A DNA stretch of 64,000 bases, from contig JANTQA010000036.1 of NCBI GenBank assembly GCA_027625915.1, forward strand, positions 6,283,001 to 6,347,000, read 5' to 3'. The notes beneath the pieces are model-generated. The model made no database searches and was not told the origin of the DNA. It saw only the letters and a program-made list of their open reading frames with translations. Origin of the DNA: Anaeramoeba flamelloides. Taxonomy: Eukaryota > Metamonada > Anaeramoebidae. Position 1 is the first letter of the stretch. Every line of letters begins with the position of its first letter. Made by a program: the position numbers and the translations under genes. Shown here in pieces: positions 48,921-57,978 of the stretch.

Positions 48921-49449
48921 GTCAAATGGTGTATTGGAATATCCAGAATAAAATGAAATTGTTTTTTTATTAACACTTGATTTTTATTCGAAAAAACAGG
49001 TATTCTTTGTGTGTGAAGAATCAATAAAATGTTTTCATTAGCTTTTGAAAATCAAATAAGAATGTATCTCTGTTAATAGTTTCTCTTTTAATATTTTTTT
49101 CCATAAAAATCAGGTTCTAAATCTGAAAAAAGTAGGTTATTCAAAAAAATAAAAAAAATAAAAAAAGCATATAAATTTTAAATTCAACAAATTGATTTTA
49201 CTATGTAAAAATTATGAATCCTTATAATTTTTCAATTAGTGCAAAATAAAGAAAAATAAATTCAATTTTATTTTTTTTTGATTTTAAGAAAAAAAAAAAA
49301 GGAAAGAAAGAAATTCTCTATGAAATTTGTCATATACTTTCCAAAGAAAGAACTCATATATTTCAAAAAAAATTATTTTTGAAGAATTTAAAAAAATTAA
49401 AATTAAAAATCGTAAAAAAAATTTTTTCCATTGTTTTATGAAATGAAAA

Positions 49450-49550
49450 AAGATCCCAAATTTATTTATTTATTGTGAGAAAGGAGTAATCAATGAAAAT
49501 TGACTAAATAAAAAAAGAGAAGAAGAAAAATAATTAAAACATTAAAGTAA
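49450..49550 (+). repeat. Dispersed repeat pair P4a, copy 2
   Basis: Partner of 13120-13215 (TTTATTTATTTATTGTGAGA, AAGGAGTAATCAATGAAAAT, AAAAAAGAGAAGAAG). Confidence 0.45.
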
Positions 49551-50349
49551 AAAAAAAAAAAAAAAAAAAATTAAAAAAGTTTAATCTCCTCTTTGGGTTT
49601 TTGGAAGTGTGGTAGTTTATGACTCTTCATTATTTTGATTAGTGTTTTTTTATTGGCCAAAAAGTATAAATTGTAAATTGGTTGAGGTTTTACAAGACCA
49701 ACCCTTAACGAAGTGCTTGTAATTCATATTCTCATAAAAATTCTTTTTCTTGAATGTTTTGTCATTGATTTTTTTTTTTTTTTTTTTTTTTTCAAGCAAA
49801 TAGATCAGGAATGTAAGGAATATGATTTTTTTTTTCACTTGAAGGTTTCAAAAATTAATAATATATTATTATTATTGAAGAAATTTAAATTTTATTCTAA
49901 TTGCATTTTTACTTTTATTTCTTTCAGAAATTTCAAGCAAAAATAATAGATTTCATAGTTAACAATTAAAATAATTTCAAACTATAATAGTTTAAAATTA
50001 TTATATTTAACCATTTTCCAGTCAAAGGGGTCACAGGTGTAATGGGTAAAATTAAATGTGTCTAAAGGGTTTGCATGTATATTATAATAAAAGATTTCTT
50101 TTTAAAATTTTCAAAATTGAAATCATTTTTTCACATTTTTGTTTTTTTTTTTTTCTATTTAATTTTGAAACTTTATTCGATTGTAAAAAAAAAAATTATT
50201 GTAAGATCAATAGTCACTTGGTAAAAACGTGTTATTCTAATTATATTGAAACTGTTGAAATGATTATTGAGAAATTATATTGATTTCAATTGGAATTTTT
50301 TTCAATTTTCGATCATGATATTTGATTAATAAATGTGTAAAATTTTTAC

Positions 50350-50544
50350 CTCATCTTCATTCCCCTTTTGAAATAGTATCAACAAATCCCAAGCTACTTT
50401 GTTTGGGGACTTGATTTCTAAAATAAAAGGAAACAAAATAAGGTGAAAATTGTTTCTATTGGGGTTTATTATTTAAATATAATTATGAGATCAAAACGAA
50501 CATCGTTGTTTTACCCAACGGTTCAAATAATTTGAGTTTTTCAA
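50350..50544 (-). CDS. Two candidate 5' exons of SAPS-2 (partial)
   Basis: Exon 50417-50350 (68 nt) has acceptor TTTTATTTTAG and donor GATGAG|GTAAAA and reads IKSPNKVAWDLLILFQKGNE then DE. Exon 50544-50515 (30 nt) has acceptor CGTAAAG and donor TTGG|GTAAAA and reads EKLKLFEPL. The two join in phase 1 across a 97-nt intron. The 68-nt exon ends in phase 0 and could continue across a 2.3 kb intron to an acceptor (TTTTGATAAAAAG|CTGATGAGC) in front of the SAPS-2 Met in the same frame. If so, SAPS-2 has an N-terminal extension that the other SAPS gene lacks. Start exon not found. They could instead be relics of another gene. Confidence 0.4.
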
Positions 50545-51432
50545 CTTTACGAAAATTTTTTGATTAATTAGTTTTGTTTCAGATTGGTATCAACAATTAT
50601 TTGATGTGTATTATTCTGTTTATTTCTTATTTTTTCTTCAAAGTTCAATTCTATAAAATAATTGATATGTGAAAAAATGTTGTACCATTTTGATAGAAAC
50701 AAAGTTTAATATTTATACCAAATAATGTTGTTTGAAATAGTAATTTATCGTTTTCGTATAAATTGGATACCCAAAAAATGAATAAATATTATCTATTATT
50801 TTCTTTTTTTCATATTGTAAAACAAATGATAAAGTTTATTTGACTTTTTATTGATTACATATTAATGTTTATTTAAGAAATTAGTAAATCTTAAGATTTT
50901 TTGAATTGTTGAACTTGATGGGTAACTGTTGTTATTTTAATGAGGATCAAAAAACTTAATTTTGTTATTAAAAAAACCTAACAACATTCCCAACTGGTAG
51001 AATTTATCAACTCATTATAATTGTTAGTATAAATTTCTTTTTTAAGAATCTTTTAATTCTTTTGAATACCTATTGATTTTATTGTTGATTCTTTGGTTCA
51101 AATTTATTACTTTTTCTAAATAAGGAAGAGATAAAATTTTTAATTTATTTTTGTATTTAATGTTTTTTTTTCTTTTGCTCAAATTACCATATTTAAAATT
51201 TTAAATTCATCGGTAATGGATGAAAGTGTGGGAATTCCATTATTAGGTGTTTTTTATTTAGGGGGGTTTGGATAAGATTCTATCCAATTTGTAATTATTT
51301 TGATGAATATACCCCACAAATAATCTTTTTTTTTTATTTTTTTAATCCGAAATTAAAGGGTGTAAAGGTAATAGTTTGGTAGTTAAGTTATAAAAAAAAT
51401 TGATGTGTGGGCTTCAAATTGGAATTTTTAAT

Positions 51433-51890
51433 TACAGTATTTCCAAGGATACCATAAAATTCTAAATAAAACAAAATTGAGTTATCTATTCTTATTTTCC
51501 ATTTTTGAAAAATTCTGAAATAAGAGTTATTATTCAAAAAAAAAATTTAATAAATGAGCTATTATTCAAATTTTTGGAACATCAAAAGAAAATAAAATTT
51601 GAAGATTCATAAAGCACTTAAAAATATTGTTCAAAAATGTTAAATTTTTAAAGATCAATAAATATTGATATTTTTTTTGAGCTGTTTTGGACTTATTATT
51701 TTTAAGTTTCGTGGGATCTTTTATATTTTTTTTTCTTTTGATGTTCCAAAAATTTGAATAATAGCTCATTTATTAAATTTTTTTTTTGAATAATAACTCT
51801 TATTTCAGAATTTTTCAAAAATGGAAAATAAGAATAGATAACTCAATTTTGTTTTATTTAAAATTTTATGGTAGCCTTGGAACGGCTGTA
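51433..51890. mobile_element. 458 bp foldback element with nearly identical long arms
   Basis: Ends TACAG...TTCCAAGG and its inverse CCTTGGAACGGCTGTA, TA at both ends. The arms are about 160 bp. About 125 bp of each (near 51464-51592 against 51730-51858) look identical; outer 35 bp have a few changes. The centre is about 135 bp. The 67-codon frame across it is a by-product. Tc1/mariner-type ends; young or kept alike by gene conversion. Confidence 0.88.
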
Positions 51891-52084
51891 GGTTTGGTTT
51901 TATTGGCCGATAAAAAAATTATTTTTCTTTTTAGTTAATTGACAAAAAATCAAGGAATATAAAAATTTCAATCTACAGTACACAAATCAAAATTCATTCT
52001 TAAATACCTACCAATCTATTCGTCTTACACTCATAAATTCCGATTTCGGATAAAAAAAAAAAAAAAAGAATAATTTCATTGTTT

Positions 52085-52434
52085 GAATAAACTTAAAAAT
52101 GTATACCCAGCTAAAGATCTATCAACAAAGAACCAAAATAACATGGCTTGATACCGAACACAAGATAATCCTTTTTTCATTCTTTAGGGATTGTAATCCT
52201 TAAGACATACTTTTCTAAAAATTGGTAGTGGGTGCTTGTCACGATCAAATAGTGCCATTCATTAGTGATCCACTTTTTCATAAAGGTGGCCATTGGTATT
52301 TTATTTTTGATTTGATAATAAATGATAAAAAAAAGGTTCTTGAGAAATATAAAGAGAAAAGAAAGCATTTTTTTGAAAAACTAAATTTTATTGAAAGGGT
52401 TCTAGAATTAAAAAAAAAAAGTAGGCTTTAAAAA
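52085..52434 (+). pseudogene. Open islands with a faint Myb-like segment; repeat P5 copy 1
   Basis: 52085-52205 reads IYQQRTKITWLDTEHKIILF then SFFRDCNP; W-x-D-x-EH-x-x-LF weakly recalls a Myb/SANT helix. The DNA is similar to 57575-57700, where the frame is closed. 52229-52434 continues as GACHDQIVPFISDPLFHKGG then HWYFIFDLIINDKKK and a Lys-rich helix to a TAA. A 36-nt GT-AG gap could join them, but that is much shorter than other introns here. Probably a decayed member of a small gene family. Confidence 0.3.
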
Positions 52435-52671
52435 CTAATCTACACTTATATTTTTTTTTAACTTTCAGGATTTGTGTAGTGCTTTATTTTGAAAAAAAAA
52501 GGATAACTTTTTAAATTAAATGTTAAAGGCTAATTGTTTTTCAAATTGTTTTTGATAGAAGACCAAAGACAAAAGATTAAAATTAAGAAAAAAGTAAAAG
52601 TTAAAGCTTCTCCTTCAAAGTAAAAATGATAGTTAAAGGTGAAGAAAAAACAAAAAAATGAAAAAAGAAAA

Positions 52672-53344
52672 TTAGTGTTCTTCTTCTTCACAGAATTTTT
52701 TATATTGCTGTTCATTCATAAGTTCTTTAATTTCCTTTGTGTTAGCAATTTGAATTTCAACAACCCACCCTTCGCCTTCTGCGTCTTCATTAATTAAACC
52801 AGCAGTTTCAACTAATCGTTCGTTCACTGAGACAATTTCTCCTTCGACAGGCATGAAAATGTCACTTGCTGCTTTAACAGATTCAATAGCACCATAAGAT
52901 TCTTCTTTTGGGAAGGTTTCACCAACTTTTTGTGGTTTGAAAAAAGAAGAAAATAATTGTTTTCGAATTTGTTTTTTGTTTTTTGTTTTTTGTTTTGAGA
53001 GTTGATCGATTGAAAAATCAAAAAAAAATAAATAAAAACAAAGCAAAAGTTTTGAAAAAAGAAAAAGAAAAACAAAACAATTAAAAGAATTAGAAATGTG
53101 ATTAAGGATGAACGAAAACAGATTTTGTTCTGTGAGTCAATAAACTGAAATACTTACTGTTTGGAAGTTCTACAAAAACAATATCTCCAAGATCGTGGGC
53201 AGCCTTTACCGAAATTCCTGATTTTCCTTTGTTCCCTTTAACGTCGATCCATTCATGGGATTTGGTGTAGTATTTTGTAAAGTTGTATTTAAGTAAGGAG
53301 TTTAAGGTTTTTTTTGAGATATTCTTGTTTTGGAGTGAAAGCAT
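52672..53344 (-). CDS. GCSH: Glycine cleavage system H protein, two exons
   Basis: Lipoate-carrying protein that shuttles the aminomethyl group between P, T and L proteins. Exons 53344-53158 and 52925-52672 (232-nt intron, phase 1) give 146 aa. The mature start is YYTKSHEWIDVKG (about residue 25); residues 1-24 (MLSLQNKNISKKTLNSLLKY...) are basic, hydroxylated and free of acidic residues, like a mitochondrial or hydrogenosomal presequence. ISVKAAHDLGDIVFVELPN and GAIESVKAASDIFMPVEGEI follow; Lys80 in ESVKAAS is the lipoylation site. NERLVETAGLINEDAEGEGW completes the fold. The C terminus is acidic (FCEEEEH). Partners are not in the window. Frames that read through the intron (Phe/Lys-rich) are artefacts. 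Product certain; organelle inferred. Confidence 0.96.
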
Positions 53345-54048
53345 TTGAAAAAAAATTGTAATTATTGAGAAGAAATGAGAAAAATGAAAAAATAATTTGG
53401 CATAAACGTTGAATTAAACTCGATAAAGATGATTTGTTTTGGTGGTTGCTTAATCCCAACTTTTATTACCAATTAAATATCAAAAAAATTATTCAAACTC
53501 ACTACTGGGTAAAAAAGTTGTAATTTGAACAGTGCCTTATGTGTTGTGTATGTAGTCTGGAAAAATTGATAATTCACTATTTTCAAACAAGAAAAAAAAA
53601 TTACAAATTTCTCTAGAATCTTTCAAAATTATTGACATATTCTTCGAGTAATATTGACTCAAAATTTATCGGTAAAAGTTGAAAAAAATTTCATTTTTAA
53701 AAATAGGTAAAATTGAAAATCAGTTAATAATTAGTTTTTGTTGGAAAAGCAAAAGAAATTTTTTTTTTTTTTAACTTCAAATGTGAATTATTTGAGACAT
53801 AAAAACTGTTTCTAAAGTAAAAGTGTGACAAAGAGAATGATGTATTTCTGATATGATAAAGGTTTTTTTACTCATGGTTTGAGATTCATAAAATCTAAAT
53901 ACAGCTGTTCTTACCCTGCCAGGAAAAGTATCTTCAATAGAATATACTTTTTCTATATCTTAATTACATTTTTATTACATGATTATATGGTTATGTGATA
54001 GCTTATGATAAATCGTGAAATTTTATAATAGAAAAAAAATTTTTCATA

Positions 54049-54290
54049 GAGAAAATATTAAAATTGGAATTTTTGACTACAAATGTTTGAGAAGATCAAT
54101 AATTTGGAAAAAATTTTCCGGTTTTTGGTGGATCCTTAATTTCGAAAGAACCTTAAAAGCAAAAGGCAAGACCATTTCAAAAGCGTCAAATTCTATCAAA
54201 GATCTTTGGAAACTTTGTTTTGAATTTTTGAATATACTGCCATCCGAAAACCAGGAAATTTTGATAAACCCGGTAATTCGATTTTACTAA
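54049..54290 (+). pseudogene. Open island of about 80 codons, possible transposase or gene relic
   Basis: From a possible acceptor (TTTTTCATAG) the frame reads ENIKIGIFDYKCLRRSIIWK, FSGFWWILNFERTLKAKGKT, ISKASNSIKDLWKLCFEFLN and ends ENQEILINPVIRFY before TAA at 54288-54290. The composition is protein-like and richer in G/C than the surroundings. No family recognised. The last codons form one arm of an inverted repeat (54257-54338). Another + strand frame lies just upstream (about 53858-53995, SKYSCSYPARKSIFNRIYFF). Confidence 0.3.
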
Positions 54291-54338
54291 TATTTACAAT
54301 TGATCAGAAAGATGGAATTACCGGGTTTATGAAAATTT
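54257..54338. repeat. Inverted repeat with TAAACCCGGTAATTC arms
   Basis: Arms 54264-54279 and 54315-54330 are perfect 16-bp inverse copies (ATAAACCCGGTAATTC), extending outward to about 24 bp with one mismatch. The loop is 35 nt. One arm is the end of the open island at 54049-54290. Confidence 0.85.
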
Positions 54339-54441
54339 CAGGGTTTTAGATTTGACAGATATTTGATGATTTGTATTTTTCTTGGTTTTTAATGTCATTT
54401 ATATCTAATAAGAGTATATATTGAAAGCAAAGGATTATTCC

Positions 54442-54624
54442 TTAAGGGAATAGTCTCTATTATTATTTTTTTTGACCGATTTCTAAAAAAAGAATTCCTT
54501 ATCTTGAAATTTGATTAGTATTGAAAATAAATAGGGAATTTCAAATCTAAGTAATTGGCAAAAAAATTTCTCAATCTTTTATATAATTTAGAGTAAAAAA
54601 ATTTTATGGAGACTATTCCCTTAA
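54442..54624 (+). mobile_element. MITE family E, copy 2
   Basis: 183 bp with TIRs TTAAGGGAATAGTCTC and GAGACTATTCCCTTAA, which are perfect inverse copies over 16 bp except one base. The interior matches 16959-17151 in reverse (TTTTTGACCGATTTCTAAA, GAATTCCTTATCT, AATTTCAAATCTAAGTAATT). Confidence 0.85.
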
Positions 54625-55698
54625 TTAATAAATATTTTTACCAAAAATTTATCATAAATATACAGTCCAAATTGAGAGTAAATGAAAAAAATATTTTTTG
54701 ATCTGATACTTGGTTTATTTCCTTTCTTTTGGTTCATTTTTCTAAAAATTAATTGATTTTGGAGTAGATCTTTGTTTGATTAAATTATTATTTTTAAAAT
54801 TGGGAATATTCTAATATCAAATGAATATTCAGAAACTATTGGATGATCATGAATTTTTAACTCTGACACGAAGACCAATATTAGTATTTGTAAATAACCC
54901 CCTTATAAGATATCGAACTTAATTTCAATGAACTGGATATTTTTCAAATTAATTAGAAATAGGAAAAACAATAATATATTGTATTTGTACTTTTGGAAAG
55001 AATAATTAATCTAAACAGAATATCTTTTAAGAATTGGCAAATTAATGAATTACAAAGATTCAAAAATAGATAGAAAAAGTTAACTTTGAATTTTCATACC
55101 ATTCATATATATTTTCTTGTTATATAGTTGAGTTGAAGTTGAGTAAATAATATAAAAAATGTTCTAAAAATTCAATGATCTCTTAAGATTTCTAAGTTAT
55201 TGGATATTTTTATTTGAAACTTGTAAATATTAATCTAAAAAATATATTTGCTGGTTCTTATATAATCACAACAAAACCTTATTTTATATTTTTATATTTA
55301 TTTGAAAGTTATTACTAAGAACCAAGATATGTAAAAAAAAAAAAATGAATTTATTAATACATAGTAAAGTTGTTAAAGGGTATTATTATTATATACATTA
55401 ATGAAATAAATTATTTTTTAAAAGATATGATACCATTTTTAAAAAAAAAAAGTAAAGAAATAATTATGGGATTTGAAATTCTTTTTCCAAAAGTCAGATT
55501 TTGAAAATAACTATTTTATTATAATTTTTTTTTTTTTTTTGGGTTTTCTCAGATAGTTGCATTCATATAATATTTATTGCGATAATTATCTTCAGATAAT
55601 TATTAAATAAAATATAAATAAAATCGGGAAATAAATAATTAAGATTTATAGATTTTTTTTCCATTTTTAAACTCCAATCGATTCTTTCTTTAGCCCAA

Positions 55699-55975
55699 TT
55701 AAGGTAAATTCTTAAGAAGTAATCCGATTTCTATTATTATTATTTTGTGATAAAAAAAATCCATTTTAAAGAATTGATCTCTTTCAACCCATAGTAAATA
55801 AAAGAGAAGTGGGGTTACTAAAAAAATAAGAAAATAAGCTTTCAGAAACTTTAATTACAGTAATTGAATAAAAAAAGTGGATAAAGACTAAAAAATATAC
55901 TTCAAAATAAAACCGTTTAATTTTTTCTTCTTGTTCCAATATAGAATCTAATCTATTAATCAATAATATATACAA
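55699..55975 (-). pseudogene. Two exon-like islands, unclassified
   Basis: 55975 to about 55915 reads INRLDSILEQEEKIKRFYFE and ends at possible donors. 55817-55699 follows a good acceptor (TTATTTTTTTAG) and reads TPLLFYLLWVERDQFFKMDF, FYHKIIIIEIGLLLKNLP, stop. The phases of the obvious donor (0) and this frame (1) do not agree, so a simple join fails. May be relics of one gene. Confidence 0.25.
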
Positions 55976-56338
55976 GTTAAAATCAATTTTAAAAAGAGAA
56001 CCATATGATATTTTTAAGTATAATTTACATTAGTAATTGAATTTGTTTGAATTTTTTGGAAATTTAATCTCAATTTTTAAGAAATTCAATTTTTTTGGAA
56101 AAACTATTTCGAAAAATTAACTTTTTTTTTTGAGATAAATTTTAAAATTTGATCTTTCATTTTGAATATTTCTTTTTTAATAATAGAACTTTTTGAAATA
56201 AATAGCTTTTTTTTTTTATTTATTTATTATTTATTTAGTATTTATTAGATCATTTAATGTTAAGATCTTCTAGTATAAAAAATAAACATGGACTTTCTTT
56301 TGAAAAACTAATTGAACTTTTCTTCATTTTTTATTTAG

Positions 56339-56400
56339 ATCATTGAAGTAATAAATAAGTGTTTGAAAAAGAATACTTTAAAAATGGATCACTTCATTAA
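56339..56400 (+). other. Isolated exon-like piece
   Basis: Between acceptor TTTTTTATTTAG and donor ATTAA|GTAAAA, reads IIEVINKCLKKNTLKMDHFI in phase 0 entering and phase 2 leaving. Neighbouring exons were not found, so this is weak. Confidence 0.15.
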
Positions 56401-56768
56401 GTAAAAATAAAGTAAATCAACTATTTTAACTCTAAAACATTTAATAGAGAATTTAATCAATGATTAATCGTTTTCAAATAATTTAAAGTCTTTTAATACC
56501 ATTGCTACTAAAGTGTGATGAATGATCAGTTACTATTTGGGAAAAAAATCAAAACAGAAAAAAAACTTCAAAAATATTTTTAATTTGGACCCTTAATAGA
56601 ACCTGAAAATAAAAATTAAGATGTATTGAAAAAAGAAAAAATCAATGATACAATACAAAATGTAGGATTCAACACAATTAAAAGTTTTTTTTATAATATC
56701 TTTCTGGGTATATGGTTTTTCTTTGCTTTACAAATTATTAAAAATTTGTTATAAAAATTGACATAAAA

Positions 56769-57300
56769 TAAACCCCAATTCAAAAATTTTTAACTAACCA
56801 TAATTCGATTTGTAAAAAAAAAAACTTATCTAATCAATTCAAGAAGATTTTCCAAATTAAATCGATTTGCTAAATGAAACATTTACACTTTTTTTATAAA
56901 TTACAATACCCACAAAACAATAAATAAATAATTATCAATACAAATAAATCATGGGCGAGTTAAAAATTTTGGAGAGAGCAAAACAAAAAAATTGATTGGT
57001 AAATTTGTTTAAATTCTATTAGGAATATTGATCGATCAAATGGTTAGATACTACCAACTAATTTTATTTGAGAGCTTCTATTTTGAACTCAACTTTAACA
57101 TAATATCAATTGTTCAAAAAAATTTTGATCCAATGACCAAGTTACTAATTCAAACAATAAAATGAAAAAAATAACTAAAAGATGAAAAAATGCTTTTCAC
57201 ATTTGATAAATATCAAAATTATCTCCAATTTCAAGTAAATTGTATTATTGTGATTGTTTGGACCGTTTTATTTGTTTGGAAAATTTTGAATTTTCGTTGA
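56769..57300 (+). mobile_element. MITE family A, copy 5
   Basis: Left end TAAACCCCAATTCAAAAATT, core TTGATTGGTAAATTTGTTTA, ATTGATCGATCAAATGGTTA then GATACTACCAACTAATTTTA. The right end (GTTTGGAAAATTTTGAATTT) is diverged. Shares ATGGGCGAGTTAAAAATTTT and the GAGAGAGCAAAACAAAAAAA stretch with copy 4 in reverse. Confidence 0.78.
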
Positions 57301-57574
57301 TATCTTCCTAACCACTCCTCAGAAGTTGATAATCAATCGGATCTGAATTGTTTCTTTTGATTTATTTTACTTTTTCTTTTCTAATAAATTTCTAATTAAA
57401 AATTTGAGTGAACTTTTTTTCCGAAATGATTAATTATATTTAGAATTGATCATTAAATATAATTTGAATATAAAAGAATGAATAAAATAGTATACTACAT
57501 TTAACACACTAAATTATATGTAAATCCAAAAAAATACATAACCCTTAACTGATTTCATTGATTTTTATACCAAC

Positions 57575-57700
57575 TATCATAGCCCATACCAAGTCCAAGA
57601 TCGATCATCTAAGAACCAAATTAACAAGTTATCACACCCAACATAAGATAATCTTATTTTCAAATTACAGGGATTGTAAACCTTAAGTCGCGAGTAAAAC
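57575..57700 (+). repeat. Repeat P5, copy 2
   Basis: Similar to 52085-52205: AAGATCGATCATCTAAGAAC-CAAA, AACATAAGATAATCTTATTT and AGGGATTGTAAACCTTAAG. Lies about 280 bp before the ATG at 57979. Confidence 0.55.
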
Positions 57701-57978
57701 CAAGTTAAATCTTTTCAAAAAAGTTCAAAAATAATTGAAAGGTTTCATTGTTTTTGAAAAAACGTGGGAACTTAAGGTTTTTAAATAACTCCTTAAACTG
57801 TTGTGTTAACCCAATTGAAGTAATTTGCAGAACTCTTGATAAAACTATTAATCCACATTAGTAAATACCACAGAAAATTTGAATAATAAAATCAAATTCA
57901 ATGATCTGATTTTGGCAAAAAGTTTAACAGTTAAATTTTTTAAATTCATTTTTTCGTTTTCTTCTTGGAAAAAAATTT

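Larger units (their letters stand above)
48051..50349. other. Region upstream of SAPS-2 first clear exon
   Basis: Either the 5' flank of SAPS-2 or, if the exons at 50.35-50.54 kb belong to it, a 2.3 kb intron. It contains repeat P3 copy 2 (48640-48920) and P4a copy 2 (49450-49550). An open island on the - strand near 49577-49720 ends PHFQKPKEEIKLF. An ankyrin-like tail on the + strand lies at 50200-50283 (NSHLVKTCYSNYIETVEMII). Confidence 0.4.
50545..52671. other. Region upstream of SAPS-2 to the end of GCSH
   Basis: Holds several - strand open islands (about 50780-50650: FWVSNLYENDKLLFQTTLFG; about 50650-50570: LNFEEKIRNKQNNTHQIIVD; about 51310-51190: GIFIKIITNWIESYPNPPK, then a stop, then PNNGIPTLSSITDEFKILNM in the same frame). 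They look like exons of a decayed host gene. It also has the foldback at 51433-51890 and repeat P5. Confidence 0.35.
53345..57978. other. Intergenic region with MITEs and exon-like islands
   Basis: Contains an open island with an inverted repeat (54049-54330), MITE family E copy 2 (54442-54624), exon-like pieces at 55699-55975 (-) and 56339-56400 (+), MITE family A copy 5 (56769-57300) and repeat P5 copy 2 (57575-57700). No complete gene could be assembled. Confidence 0.45.

Noticed and set aside
50989-51310. Stop-codon reassignment to explain an in-frame TAA between two good peptide stretches
   Set aside because: RPL8, GCSH and SAPS use TAA as stop at expected places; a decayed gene is simpler.
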